NCBI RefSeq assembly: GCF_004361915.1 | Contig: NZ_SNWP01000010.1 | Coordinates: 372,001 to 436,000 of the forward strand | Reading direction: 5' to 3' | Length of the DNA: 64,000 nucleotides | Origin: Sediminibacterium goheungense | GTDB taxonomy: Bacteria; Bacteroidota; Bacteroidia; Chitinophagales; Chitinophagaceae | Shown: positions 43,655 to 52,570 of the stretch, in pieces | How positions within the stretch are numbered: position 1 is the stretch's first letter | How the letters are laid out: every line of letters begins with the position of its first letter | Notes under the pieces: generated by a model | Told to the model about the DNA's origin: nothing | Databases searched by the model: none | Seen by the model: the letters and a program-made list of their open reading frames with translations, nothing else | Translations under genes and position numbers: made by a program

Positions 43655-44352
43655 TACACTGCATTGCCATAGATGATGAGCCATTGGCGCTACAACTGAT
43701 TCAGGAATATTGTGCAAAAATTTCCTTCCTGAAACTGGAAAAAACATTCACCAATACTGATGAAGCCATCAGTTTTATGCAGAATAATAAGGTTGATCTT
43801 TTATTCCTGGATATACAAATGCCTGATATTACCGGTATCCAGTTCTATAAGAACCTGACTGAAAAACCACCGGTTATTTTTACTACGGCATATAAAGATT
43901 TTGCTGTAGAAGGTTTTAATGTAGACGCTGTTGACTATCTGCTGAAGCCTTTCGAATATGACCGCTTTCTCAAAGCCTGTTATAAGGCAAAAGAATACAT
44001 AGAATTTTTAAGTTCACAGGAAGTACAGCTGAATTCACTGTTTATCAAAGTGAATTATGAAATCATGAAAGTGAACTTAAAAGATATTGACCTGATTGAA
44101 GCACTGGATGATTATATCAAAATATACATCAAACCCAACCCTGTACTTACGTTGATGACTTTAAAAAGCATCCAGGAAAAGTTACCCTCCCGCGATTTTG
44201 TGAGGGTACACCGGTCATTCATCATACCCCTTGCTAAAATTGAAAAATTCAGCAAATCGAAGGTCTGGATTGCAGGAAAAGAGATCCCTATCGGCAGCAG
44301 TTACGGTGCTGTTTATGACCAGTTGCTCGAAATTTCGAAGACCAAACAATGA
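43651..44352 (+). CDS. LytTR-family response regulator
   Basis: A 233-residue regulator with a receiver (1-115) and a LytTR DNA-binding domain (about 130-230). Acidic residues are in AIDDEPLA and the phospho-acceptor Asp54 is in LFLDIQMPDITG. The LytTR part shows FIKVNYEIMKVNLKDIDLIEALDDYIKIY and SRDFVRVHRSFIIPLAKI. Its start codon overlaps the stop of the LytS-type kinase, so the pair is translationally coupled and surely functions as one system. A terminator hairpin follows about 110 bases downstream. Confidence 0.94.
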   Translation: MIHCIAIDDEPLALQLIQEYCAKISFLKLEKTFTNTDEAISFMQNNKVDLLFLDIQMPDITGIQFYKNLTEKPPVIFTTAYKDFAVEGFNVDAVDYLLKPFEYDRFLKACYKAKEYIEFLSSQEVQLNSLFIKVNYEIMKVNLKDIDLIEALDDYIKIYIKPNPVLTLMTLKSIQEKLPSRDFVRVHRSFIIPLAKIEKFSKSKVWIAGKEIPIGSSYGAVYDQLLEISKTKQ

Positions 44353-44463
44353 TTCCCCGATTGAAAAGAGGTACTCACCTATATCGTATTGCAGTGGGTA
44401 AATCTTCCTTGTAAATTTATTTTGTAAATGCTGAAAGGCGTTTCATGCAGGGTTTTAGATAAT

Positions 44464-44507
44464 AAAAGTATCACAACGTTGTTCTCAACAAGGTGATACT
44501 TTTTTAT
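44464..44507 (+). terminator. Terminator after the LytS/LytTR pair
   Basis: The stem AAAAGTATCAC/GTGATACTTTT (44464-44474 with 44493-44503) contains a second inner stem TTGTT/AACAA and runs into a T tract. It is 111 bases after the regulator stop and just before the aldehyde dehydrogenase leader. Confidence 0.75.
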
Positions 44508-44568
44508 TTCCATTTAACCCTCCTTCATCTCCTGCCGAATCCTTTACCTTTACGGCAAATTTATCTGT

Positions 44569-46092
44569 ATGGATTTCTTAGCAATACTTGGTATACAGTC
44601 GCAAAATGGTGCTGCTTCAACAGGCATAGAATGGATCAACAGTAATGGTAGTATCATCGACTCTTTTTCGCCCGTAGATGGCAAAAAAACAGCCAGTGTA
44701 CAATCTGCTGATGCCAAGGCGTATGAGACAGTTGTAAAAACAGCTGCTGATGCTTTTCATAGCTGGCGCATGTGGCCTGCACCCAAAAGAGGTGAAGTAG
44801 TGAGGCAAGTAGGAGAAGCTCTCAGAAAACACAAAGACGCTTTGGGAAAACTGGTAAGCTATGAAATGGGCAAAAGCCTTCAGGAAGGATATGGAGAAGT
44901 GCAGGAAATGATTGATATCTGCGATTTTGCAGTGGGCCTTTCCCGCCAGTTACATGGCCTTACCATGCACAGTGAAAGACCCATGCACAGGATGTATGAA
45001 CAATGGCACCCAATGGGTGTAGTAGGTATTATTTCTGCTTTTAATTTTCCCGTGGCTGTATGGAGCTGGAACGCAGCACTTGCCTGGGTTTGTGGAAATA
45101 CCACGGTATGGAAACCCAGTGAAAAAACACCTTTATGTGGTATCGCCGTACAAAATATTGTAGCCGCTGTATTTAAAGAGAATAAGGTACCGGAAGGCGT
45201 TAACTGTCTGGTTCAGGGTGGCCGTGAAGTTGGCGAGTGGCTGAGTAAGGATACAAGAATTCCCCTGATATCTGCCACCGGCTCTACCCGGATGGGTAAA
45301 CTGGTAGCTGCCACTGTAGGTGCCAGATTGGGCAAAACCATCCTTGAACTCGGTGGTAATAATGCCATCATTATTTCAAAAGATGCTGATCTTGATATGG
45401 CATTGATAGGCTGTGTATTTGGCGCAGTTGGTACTGCAGGTCAGCGTTGTACCACCACCCGTAGATTGATTATTCACGAATCTGTATTTGATACCTTTAC
45501 TGCAAAACTGGTAAAAGCATATGGTCAGCTGCGGATAGGGAACCCATTAGATACCCATAACCATGTAGGACCATTGATTGATAAAGATGCCGTACAGCTG
45601 TATCTGAAATCGATAGAAGACTGTAAACAACAGGGTGGCAGATTCATTGTTGAAGGGGGTGTACTGGAAGGAGAAAATTATGAAAGCGGATGTTATGTTA
45701 AACCTTGTATAGCAGAAGCTGCCAACCATCTTCCCGTAGTACAACACGAGACCTTTGCTCCTATTCTCTACGTAATGACATATACAACCATTGATGAAGC
45801 AATTGCTCTGCAAAATGGTGTTCCACAGGGACTCTCTTCTGCTATCATGACATTAAACATGCGCGAATCAGAGCAGTTTCTTTCGCATGCAGGTAGCGAC
45901 TGTGGAATTGCCAATGTTAACATTGGTACCAGCGGTGCAGAAATCGGAGGCGCATTTGGAGGTGAAAAAGAAACCGGTGGTGGCCGTGAAAGCGGCAGTG
46001 ATGCCTGGAAAGCCTATATGCGCAGACAAACCAATACCATTAACTGGAGCACACAGCTACCGCTGGCACAGGGCATTCAGTTTGATCTGTAA
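44569..46092 (+). CDS. amaB: Aldehyde dehydrogenase, ALDH7 / aminoadipate-semialdehyde type
   Basis: NAD(P)-dependent dehydrogenase of 507 residues. The catalytic Glu is in LELGGNNAI and the catalytic Cys in GTAGQRCTTTRRL, a spelling typical of the ALDH7/antiquitin branch. SGAEIGGAFGGEKETGGGRESGSDAW at the end also fits. In this branch the main reaction is oxidation of alpha-aminoadipate semialdehyde in lysine breakdown; other aldehydes are possible. No lysine-catabolic neighbour confirms it. The leader contains TACCTTTA, one base off the -7 consensus, and a terminator follows, so it is monocistronic. Confidence 0.88.
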   Translation: MDFLAILGIQSQNGAASTGIEWINSNGSIIDSFSPVDGKKTASVQSADAKAYETVVKTAADAFHSWRMWPAPKRGEVVRQVGEALRKHKDALGKLVSYEMGKSLQEGYGEVQEMIDICDFAVGLSRQLHGLTMHSERPMHRMYEQWHPMGVVGIISAFNFPVAVWSWNAALAWVCGNTTVWKPSEKTPLCGIAVQNIVAAVFKENKVPEGVNCLVQGGREVGEWLSKDTRIPLISATGSTRMGKLVAATVGARLGKTILELGGNNAIIISKDADLDMALIGCVFGAVGTAGQRCTTTRRLIIHESVFDTFTAKLVKAYGQLRIGNPLDTHNHVGPLIDKDAVQLYLKSIEDCKQQGGRFIVEGGVLEGENYESGCYVKPCIAEAANHLPVVQHETFAPILYVMTYTTIDEAIALQNGVPQGLSSAIMTLNMRESEQFLSHAGSDCGIANVNIGTSGAEIGGAFGGEKETGGGRESGSDAWKAYMRRQTNTINWSTQLPLAQGIQFDL

Positions 46093-46115
46093 AAAGAGAG
46101 TTATGATAAAGCAAA

Positions 46116-46153
46116 CAAGCCTGCAGATCCATCCGGTTTGCAGGCTTATTTGT
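46116..46153 (+). terminator. Rho-independent terminator of the aldehyde dehydrogenase gene
   Basis: The stem AAGCCTGCA/TGCAGGCTT (46117-46125 with 46139-46147) with a 13-base loop is followed by ATTTGTT, about 25 bases after the stop codon. Confidence 0.8.
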
Positions 46154-46291
46154 TAAGGAAAACTAAAAAAACCTTTTTATCAGGCTGTAAAACAATTCCG
46201 GCATCGCCAAGATTATCCTAAAAAAGAGCAATGCGGTTAAATTTTCATTATCATTACCGAAATTTGTAAGGATAGTAAAATTATACTTTCA

Positions 46292-47983
46292 ATGTTTCGT
46301 GGGATAATAAGTTTAGTGGCACTGCCACTCGTGATTGTTTCGGGCCATGCAAATGCACAAGCTGTACCAAAAACATGGTACCAGATGGACATTGCCAAAG
46401 ATTCATTCTATGGAATCAGCCTCAACAAAGCCTATGAGTTTCTCCGTAATAGCCATAAAAAACCCCAGCCCATTATCGTTGCCGTTCTGGATTCAGGTAT
46501 AGATACCACACATGAAGACCTCAGACCTGTTTTATGGCGCAACCCGAAAGAAATTCCGGGTAATGGCATTGATGATGATGGGAATGGTTATGTAGATGAT
46601 GTGTATGGTTGGAATTTCCTCGGTAATAAAGATGGAAGAAATATCAAAAAAGCTGCTGATGAGCGTGCCCGTATTTTTCATCGCTGGAAGAATCAGTTTG
46701 CTGACAAAATATTGAACCCGGAAGAAATGACAGAGAAAGAACGCGACCAGTTCGTTCTCTGGAAAAAAGCATTGCATGAACTTAATTTCAGCGCAGAAGA
46801 GCAAACAGAACTCATGTTTGTGGAAGTAACTACCAAAGCATTGAAAAAGCATGATAAAATTCTTCGGCAGGAAATGGGGTGTGATGAGTATAATTTTGAA
46901 AAGTTGGAGAAGTTTCAACCTCTTACAAGGTTGGGCAAAGAAGCAAAAATGGGATTCCTTACCTGTATGAAAATGATCGGTCTCGATGCGGAAGAAAAAA
47001 ACACTGTACTGCTCTCCCAACTTGAAGAATATATTGACGGAAAAAAATCAGCTTTTGAATCAAAAGAAAAAGCTCCCAGGGATTACCGTGCAGAAGTAAT
47101 CGGTGATAATTACTACAATCTTGCCGACCGCTTTTATGGAAATGGAGATGTAATGGGCCCCAACCCTGATCATGGTACACATGTAAGCGGGCTGATTGCT
47201 GCACAGAGGAATAATGGTATTGGTATAGATGGTGTTGCAGACAATGTTCGCATTATGATGCTGCGTGTGGTACCCGATGGTGATGAATATGATAAAGATA
47301 TCGCACTGGCTATCCGTTATGCGGTAGACAATGGTGCCAAAGTGATTAATATGAGCTTTGGCAAATCTTTCTCACCTGAAAAAGCATGGGTTGACAGTGC
47401 CATCCGTTATGCTGAAATGAAAGATGTGCTGGTATTGCATTCTTCCGGCAATGAAGGGGTCAATACAGATGAAAAAGAAGTGTATCCCAACCCCTGGTTA
47501 AAACAATGGAATACGGTTGCCGGTAATTTTATTACTGTTGGAGCCAGTAGCGACCCAAAAATCAGCGGAAGTCTTACGGCTGAGTTTAGCAATTATGGTA
47601 AAGCTTCTGTCGATGTTTTTGCACCAGGTGTAAAAATCTATTCTACTATGCCTGGCGGTAATAAATATGGTAACCAGCAGGGTACCAGTATGTCTACACC
47701 TATTGTTAGTGGCATAGCCGCACTGCTACGATCTTATTATCCGGGACTTTCTGCAAAACAGGTAAAAAATATTATTGAAAAATCGGTACTGGTACCAGAA
47801 TCTGCCAACCTTTGTTTCAGACCCGGCGCTAAAGCCGATGTGGTACCCTTTACCAGTTTATCTAAAACAGGAGGTATTGTAAATGCCTATAATGCTATAA
47901 TGGCAGCAGACCAATTCAATACAGCCAATGCAGGTAATGTACAACCGCAGCCCGCTGTTGTAAAAAGGAATAAACTCGATTAA
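46292..47983 (+). CDS. S8 family serine protease (subtilase) with large insertion
   Basis: A 563-residue exported subtilisin-like protease. The signal peptide ends near HANAQ. The catalytic triad is Asp67 in AVLDSGID, His294 in DHGTHVSG and Ser466 in GTSMSTP. There is also an oxyanion Asn in SSGNEG. Asp and His are 227 residues apart rather than about 32 as in subtilisin: residues about 110-280 form an inserted, charged, mostly helical region. There is no type IX secretion C-terminal domain, so it is probably periplasmic. It is 4 bases before the DinB gene. Confidence 0.92.
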   Translation: MFRGIISLVALPLVIVSGHANAQAVPKTWYQMDIAKDSFYGISLNKAYEFLRNSHKKPQPIIVAVLDSGIDTTHEDLRPVLWRNPKEIPGNGIDDDGNGYVDDVYGWNFLGNKDGRNIKKAADERARIFHRWKNQFADKILNPEEMTEKERDQFVLWKKALHELNFSAEEQTELMFVEVTTKALKKHDKILRQEMGCDEYNFEKLEKFQPLTRLGKEAKMGFLTCMKMIGLDAEEKNTVLLSQLEEYIDGKKSAFESKEKAPRDYRAEVIGDNYYNLADRFYGNGDVMGPNPDHGTHVSGLIAAQRNNGIGIDGVADNVRIMMLRVVPDGDEYDKDIALAIRYAVDNGAKVINMSFGKSFSPEKAWVDSAIRYAEMKDVLVLHSSGNEGVNTDEKEVYPNPWLKQWNTVAGNFITVGASSDPKISGSLTAEFSNYGKASVDVFAPGVKIYSTMPGGNKYGNQQGTSMSTPIVSGIAALLRSYYPGLSAKQVKNIIEKSVLVPESANLCFRPGAKADVVPFTSLSKTGGIVNAYNAIMAADQFNTANAGNVQPQPAVVKRNKLD

Positions 47984-47987
47984 ACAT

Positions 47988-48497
47988 ATGAGCAGACCTC
48001 TGTCAGGCGATTTCCCCGCCTATTTTGAAGGATATATTGGTAAAGTAAAAGCCGATTCGGCCGAAAAGCTACCCGCGGTATATAGTGAGCAACTGGCTTC
48101 CTTTTATACAAACCTGCCTGATGCCAAAGCGGATTATGCTTATGCAGCTGATAAATGGACATTAAAAGACTTACTTCAACATGTTATCGATACAGAGAGA
48201 ATTATGTCTTATCGCCTGCTGCGCATTGCAAGAAAAGATGAAACACCACTCGCCTCTTTTGATGAAAACAGTTATGCGGCCAATGCCAGAGCCGGTAACA
48301 GATCTTTCGCCGTTATTAAAGAAGAATTTCTTGCGGTAAGAAAATCAACCGATTTGCTTTTACAATCACTGGAACAGGAACAATTCGATCATGCAGGTAT
48401 TGCGAGTGGTAATAAAATGACCGCCAATGCGCTGGCTTATATTATTTTCGGCCATATGCTGCATCATAAAACGATTATTGAAGAGCGGTATCTGTAG
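47988..48497 (+). CDS. DinB family protein
   Basis: A 169-residue four-helix protein of the DinB/YfiT superfamily, thought to bind a metal by three histidines. These are visible as His in LLQHVIDTER and the pair in FGHMLHHKTIIEERYL near the end. Relatives include bacillithiol and mycothiol transferases, but no substrate can be assigned. It starts 4 bases after the subtilase and its 3' end overlaps the convergent lipoprotein gene by 23 bases. Confidence 0.85.
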   Translation: MSRPLSGDFPAYFEGYIGKVKADSAEKLPAVYSEQLASFYTNLPDAKADYAYAADKWTLKDLLQHVIDTERIMSYRLLRIARKDETPLASFDENSYAANARAGNRSFAVIKEEFLAVRKSTDLLLQSLEQEQFDHAGIASGNKMTANALAYIIFGHMLHHKTIIEERYL

Positions 48498-49287
48498 GTA
48501 TTTCATAACCGAAACAATCACATATTTCTTCATCACAAAGCAGTTTTCTTAAAAACGGGTCTTTGAGTACTTCTTTGTAATGCATGGCTTTTCCATTTAC
48601 GCGGATTGTTTCGTAAATGAGGCGGATGCCATGGCTATAGTCCACATACCAGTTTATATGTCCGGTGTATAGCGGTTGAATGGGTTCTGCACTTAGTTTA
48701 TGCCACCCGTAAATCGCTACCCTATCACCCTTTCCACCTGCTTTTATCCTGCTGCTGATTACCACATCTTTTTTAATACCGGCAATCAATCCTTTCCGCC
48801 CCTTTCTTTGTCCTTCAATCATCAGATGATGTTGCCACATGGTAACTGTACTATCCCTGAACGCAAACATGGGCATGGGTTCGAGTTTTACAGTTGCCTG
48901 ATGGTAAATATCGTTTACCATTTTACGGGTGGGTAAAAAGCAATGATACTTATTTGCTATACGCTGCGCTGTTTGCGGAGTTAAAGGTATTCTGGCCCAA
49001 TCTGCATTGGTACCGATAGACAGGTAATCGGGCATTACATAATAGGTTGCCGAGATGGTTTTTCCAGACTGATCTTTGATGCTGGTATGCACCGGAACAA
49101 AGTGATTGAGAAAAGCGGGTATGTTCCCATCCTCAAGCAATTCCAATGCTACAGAATCGCGTTGTTTCCATTGAAAGGAAGCTGCGAACTTATAAAAGGA
49201 AGATCCGGTTACACCGGAATTGATCACCAAAGGAGCAATGGTTTTGCAGCCTGACAGCAGTAACAAGAAAAGCAAATATCTGGACAT
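48475..49287 (-). CDS. Conserved lipoprotein of unknown function
   Basis: A 270-residue lipoprotein; the signal peptide ends in LLLLSGCKT. The central region, with DYLSIGTNADWARIPLTP and LPTRKMVNDIYHQA, followed by HHLMIEGQRKG and GDRVAIYGWHK, looks conserved. The segment HINWYVDYSHGIRLIYETI suggests an enzyme-like fold with Asp, His and Tyr clusters. I do not recognise the family. ATG 49287 is chosen because it begins the signal peptide; 13 residues upstream have no such character. It overlaps the convergent DinB gene by 23 bases. Confidence 0.65.
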   Translation of the reverse strand: MSRYLLFLLLLSGCKTIAPLVINSGVTGSSFYKFAASFQWKQRDSVALELLEDGNIPAFLNHFVPVHTSIKDQSGKTISATYYVMPDYLSIGTNADWARIPLTPQTAQRIANKYHCFLPTRKMVNDIYHQATVKLEPMPMFAFRDSTVTMWQHHLMIEGQRKGRKGLIAGIKKDVVISSRIKAGGKGDRVAIYGWHKLSAEPIQPLYTGHINWYVDYSHGIRLIYETIRVNGKAMHYKEVLKDPFLRKLLCDEEICDCFGYEIPTDTALQ

Positions 49288-49324
49288 CCCTTTTGGAATT
49301 AGTATTTCAGATAAGTATGGGCAC

Positions 49325-49350
49325 AAAAAAAGGGTCCGGAGACCCTTTGT
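49325..49350 (-). terminator. Rho-independent terminator of the YceI gene
   Basis: On the minus strand AAAGGGTC/GACCCTTT with a 4-base loop is followed by a run of seven T, 26 bases after the YceI stop. Confidence 0.85.
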
Positions 49351-49375
49351 ATGCTATAAAGATACAATTTTATTT

Positions 49376-49936
49376 TTATTTCGCAAAGAGGTGAATGGCC
49401 AGTTGCACATCATTAGAAGGGCCTTTGTACAGTACACCCAATGTTGTTCTGTCAACACTGAAATAAGCCTGACCAAAGAATCCTTTTTCGCTGGCGCTGC
49501 GGATATTAGCGTTGAATTTTACCGGAATGCTGGCACCTTTCAGTGACAGGGTTCCATCAATTTCGCAATTGGTATCGTTGGTATAATTTACCTTGTTGAT
49601 AGTATAAGTAGCTTCTGCAAATTTTGCTACATCAAAGAAATCGGCACCTTTCAAGTGACCAGCCAAACGATCACCGGCACCATCGGTTACTTTGAGGTTA
49701 GCGAGGTCAATCACAAATGAACCACCGGTAAGTTTACCGTTGTCTACCTGAACAGATCCAGATTTAAGAGCGAAAGTTCCTGTGTGGAAATCGCCGGCTT
49801 TAGAACCAATCCAGTCGATACGGCTTTTCTCAGTTGTAACAGCAAGTGTTACAGGAGCTTTTTTCTTGATTACAGTAAAAGAAGAAATGCCAATAATCAT
49901 GGCTGCGCTTACCAGGGTAAGGACTAATTTTTTCAT
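49376..49936 (-). CDS. YceI family lipocalin-like periplasmic protein
   Basis: A 186-residue exported protein. A signal peptide (MKKLVLTLVSAAMIIG) precedes the YceI beta-barrel, with SRIDWIGSKAGDFHTGTFALKSG at the start, HLKGADFFDVAKFAEATYTI in the middle and FGQAYFSVDRTTLGVLYKG at the end. YceI proteins bind isoprenoid or other hydrophobic ligands in a long central channel. ATG 49936 is the real start; the frame is open another 206 codons upstream only because it runs antisense to sucC. Confidence 0.9.
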   Translation of the reverse strand: MKKLVLTLVSAAMIIGISSFTVIKKKAPVTLAVTTEKSRIDWIGSKAGDFHTGTFALKSGSVQVDNGKLTGGSFVIDLANLKVTDGAGDRLAGHLKGADFFDVAKFAEATYTINKVNYTNDTNCEIDGTLSLKGASIPVKFNANIRSASEKGFFGQAYFSVDRTTLGVLYKGPSNDVQLAIHLFAK

Positions 49937-50056
49937 ATTATTTGTTTTTACAGTTTTAGAGCATCGTAAAAATAGGAAAATTAATGTTACAACAATAATA
50001 ATTATGGGTAAATCTGAATGACTGATTCTCTTATCTTCGCAAAAATTTTTCCGAGT

Positions 50057-51268
50057 ATGAATCTTCACGAATATCAAGCCAAAGAACTCCTCAAAAAATA
50101 CCATGTTCCTGTGCAGGAAGGTATTGCGGTTGACACAGTAATGGCCGCGGAGGAAGCTTATCGCCAAATTAAGACCCAAACCGGTAACAATTTCGCCGTT
50201 ATCAAGGCCCAGATACATGCTGGTGGCCGTGGTAAGGGTAAAATTGAGGGTACAGAACAGCGTGGTGTAGCGGTGGCCAAAAGCGTGGAAGATGTGGCAA
50301 CCATTGCCAAAAATATCCTTGGTGGTACCCTGGTAACCATCCAGACCGGTGCCGCGGGTAAAAAAGTAAATAAAATATTGATAGCACAGGATGTGTATTA
50401 TCCTGGCCCCAACCCTGTAAAAGAGTTTTACCTCTCTATCCTTCTGGATCGTGCCAAGGGCATGAATGTTGTGATGTACAGCACCGAAGGTGGTATGGAC
50501 ATTGAAGAAGTGGCGCACAATACTCCTGAGAAAATTTTTAAAGAGTGGGTGCATCCCGGTGGTGGCCTGCAGGGTTTTCAGGCAAGAAAAATTGCCTTTA
50601 ACCTGGGGTTAAGTGGTGAAGCCTTCAAAAACTGCGTAAAATTTGTTACAAATTTATACAATGCATATGTAGGACTGGATTGCGGTATGCTTGAAATCAA
50701 CCCGCTTTTCAAAACCAGTGATGAAAAGATTATTGCGGTTGACTGTAAAATGAATATCGACGATAACGCCCTGATGCGCCATGCCGATACAGCTGCTTTA
50801 AGGGATGTAACAGAAGAAGACCCTACCGAGGTGGAAGCAGGTCAGTACAACCTGAACTTTGTAAAATTAGATGGTAATGTGGGTTGCATGGTAAACGGTG
50901 CAGGTCTTGCAATGGCTACTATGGATATGATTAAATTAAGTGGTGGTGAACCTGCCAACTTTCTGGATGTAGGAGGTACAGCCAATGCCCAGACGGTTGA
51001 AGCGGGCTTCCGTATCATCATGAAAGACCCGAATGTAAAAGCCATCCTCATCAATATTTTTGGTGGTATTGTTCGTTGCGACCGTGTGGCGGCTGGTGTA
51101 ATTGAGGCTTATAATAAACTGGGCAATATCAATATCCCCATCATTGTTCGCTTACAGGGTACCAATGCTGTTGAAGCTAAAAAACTGATTGATGAAAGCG
51201 GATTGAAAGTACAATCAGCCATTGAATTAAGTGAAGCTGCAGCGCTGGTTAAGAAAGCAGTAGCTTAA
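50057..51268 (+). CDS. sucC: Succinate--CoA ligase, beta subunit
   Basis: Beta chain of succinyl-CoA synthetase in the TCA cycle, making succinate and ATP or GTP. At 403 residues it starts MNLHEYQAKELLKKY and shows the ATP-grasp domain (KAQIHAGGRGKGKIEG), GLDCGMLEINPLF with metal ligands, and the ligase domain block ANFLDVGGTANAQTVEAGFRII. The alpha subunit SucD is not adjacent. ATG 50057 is the family start; the 13 upstream codons overlap the promoter (TATCTTCG at 50033-50040, one base off the -7 consensus). A strong terminator follows. Confidence 0.97.
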   Translation: MNLHEYQAKELLKKYHVPVQEGIAVDTVMAAEEAYRQIKTQTGNNFAVIKAQIHAGGRGKGKIEGTEQRGVAVAKSVEDVATIAKNILGGTLVTIQTGAAGKKVNKILIAQDVYYPGPNPVKEFYLSILLDRAKGMNVVMYSTEGGMDIEEVAHNTPEKIFKEWVHPGGGLQGFQARKIAFNLGLSGEAFKNCVKFVTNLYNAYVGLDCGMLEINPLFKTSDEKIIAVDCKMNIDDNALMRHADTAALRDVTEEDPTEVEAGQYNLNFVKLDGNVGCMVNGAGLAMATMDMIKLSGGEPANFLDVGGTANAQTVEAGFRIIMKDPNVKAILINIFGGIVRCDRVAAGVIEAYNKLGNINIPIIVRLQGTNAVEAKKLIDESGLKVQSAIELSEAAALVKKAVA

Positions 51269-51284
51269 TACAGATAAGAAAATG

Positions 51285-51320
51285 CAAGAAAGCCCCGATT
51301 TTTTGGGGCTTTCTTGTTTT
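51285..51320 (+). terminator. Rho-independent terminator of sucC
   Basis: The stem CAAGAAAGCCCC/GGGGCTTTCTTG (51285-51296 with 51305-51316) is perfect over 12 base pairs and is followed by TTTT. Just after it, AAGCTTC and AAGCTCA at 51321 and 51328 look like a two-unit remnant of a period-7 spacer. Confidence 0.9.
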
Positions 51321-51340
51321 AAGCTTCAAGCTCATAAAAC

Positions 51341-51973
51341 TCATGTAGGTAATATATCAAGCAACCGCACTTCCGTTACTGCACTGAAGGAATAACGAAG
51401 TCCGCTTTTCACTTCCACACATTCAAATCTTTTTCTACGCAGTAACCCTTTCATAAATACACGTCCGTTCTCTGTTTGAAATAACCGTCCGGCTGGAATG
51501 TCGGCAACGGGTATCAATCCATTCTGTCGTGTATTATATTTACGAAGTACCAGTAACAGATCTGTTTCTCCATTGGCAGTAGCTGCCGGATTCATGATGC
51601 AGCGGTGTAAAGCTGCCTTAATATCATCAGGAAAAATACCCTTCTCCACAAACTGTATCAGCAGGTTACTGTAGCAGGCTTTCCATTCTGCGCCATGTGC
51701 TTCTACCCGATTCCTGTATTGTTCAAAAGTGAGCAGGTGTGCAAGCTCATGTAATAAGGTGAGGAGAAATTCATATTTATTTAGATCACCGTTCACGGTG
51801 ATGCGGTGATTCTTTCCCATAACAGGATGGCGGTAATCACCCAGCACCGATTTCCTTTTTTTGGTAATGGTAAGATGCACCCGGTAGTGCTGAATATAAG
51901 CCACCACCTGTTCAAAACTACCATCCGGAAGAAATGCAGACAGTGCCTGCATAGGATGTTCAGCCCTGGCCAT
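51341..51973 (-). CDS. SprT-like zinc metalloprotease-fold protein
   Basis: A 210-residue protein with the zinc motif HELAHLLTFEQYRNRVEAHGAEWKACYSN: HExxH plus a third His about 22 residues later, as in SprT/SPRTN domains. The C-terminal 60 residues lack the cysteine zinc ribbon usual for SprT and instead end in a short beta-rich segment. SPRTN relatives degrade DNA-protein crosslinks, but that role is not shown for this bacterial group. Its start overlaps the AtpI-like gene by 14 bases. Confidence 0.8.
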   Translation of the reverse strand: MARAEHPMQALSAFLPDGSFEQVVAYIQHYRVHLTITKKRKSVLGDYRHPVMGKNHRITVNGDLNKYEFLLTLLHELAHLLTFEQYRNRVEAHGAEWKACYSNLLIQFVEKGIFPDDIKAALHRCIMNPAATANGETDLLLVLRKYNTRQNGLIPVADIPAGRLFQTENGRVFMKGLLRRKRFECVEVKSGLRYSFSAVTEVRLLDILPT

Positions 51974-52367
51974 TTTTCTTAGGGTTCTGTTTCAGAAATA
52001 ACCTTACTTCCAGCCACATGTACATAAGATAAAGCCCCAGACAAACATATACAGAAGCCGCGCTTTTCTCCTTTCCAGCCAGGTATATATAAATCAGCAG
52101 CGCAGTAGCAAAACCAATCAGCTTCAAACCCATACCTGCAATGACAGCCCTAACTATGGCATTGGGATTTTTATTGGCAGCTGCTTTTACCTGGAGTAAC
52201 AAGCTAACCAGCGTGAATAAAAACAACAAAATATTGGCAATCGTAATTACCTCATATTTAATACCCATACTCAGTAACCTGCTTTTCCATACGAGTACAC
52301 ATGCATTAATCAGCACAAAAAGTATCAGTAAGGGTCTGTAAGGTTTCAGCATATAAAAGAATTTCAT
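51960..52367 (-). CDS. AtpI-like small membrane protein
   Basis: A 135-residue protein with four membrane helices (about 9-27, 34-54, 72-95 and 105-125) and a basic tail, the size and layout of ATP synthase protein I-like proteins. The start ATG at 52367 overlaps the AtpZ stop (ATGA), so the two are translationally coupled. The long upstream ORF extension was discarded. Homology to AtpI is inferred from position and topology and is not certain. Confidence 0.55.
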   Translation of the reverse strand: MKFFYMLKPYRPLLILFVLINACVLVWKSRLLSMGIKYEVITIANILLFLFTLVSLLLQVKAAANKNPNAIVRAVIAGMGLKLIGFATALLIYIYLAGKEKSAASVYVCLGLYLMYMWLEVRLFLKQNPKKNGQG

Positions 52368-52570
52368 TTTTTTGAAGTGTCTCTGATGAGCTTTAGCATC
52401 AGGCCAGCCAGTGAAAGAAGCGGTAATAACCAGATGAGAAAAGCTTTTTTGAAAGCCCATTTTTCATCCAGCCATTTTCCAAAGTAAACGGTAGTCACCA
52501 GAACAATGATCCATTGAGAAGCCATAGCGGCATATTGAAAAACAGAGCCTGTAGGGCGGTCTTTATTCAT
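52364..52570 (-). CDS. AtpZ/AtpI family protein
   Basis: A 68-residue protein with two membrane helices (about 16-33 and 42-62) joined by the conserved loop GKWLDEKWAFKKAF, typical of AtpZ. Family members form a Mg or Ca channel or assist assembly of the F-type ATP synthase c-ring. Normally atpB, atpE and the rest follow; here a SprT-like gene comes next. It overlaps the upstream gene by 8 bases and the downstream one by 4. Confidence 0.8.
   Translation of the reverse strand: MNKDRPTGSVFQYAAMASQWIIVLVTTVYFGKWLDEKWAFKKAFLIWLLPLLSLAGLMLKLIRDTSKK

Noticed and set aside
49937..50554. Long minus-strand extension of the YceI reading frame (206 codons)
   Set aside because: It is antisense to the conserved N-terminal third of sucC, and the YceI signal peptide begins cleanly at 49936. 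The open frame is a by-product of sucC codon use.
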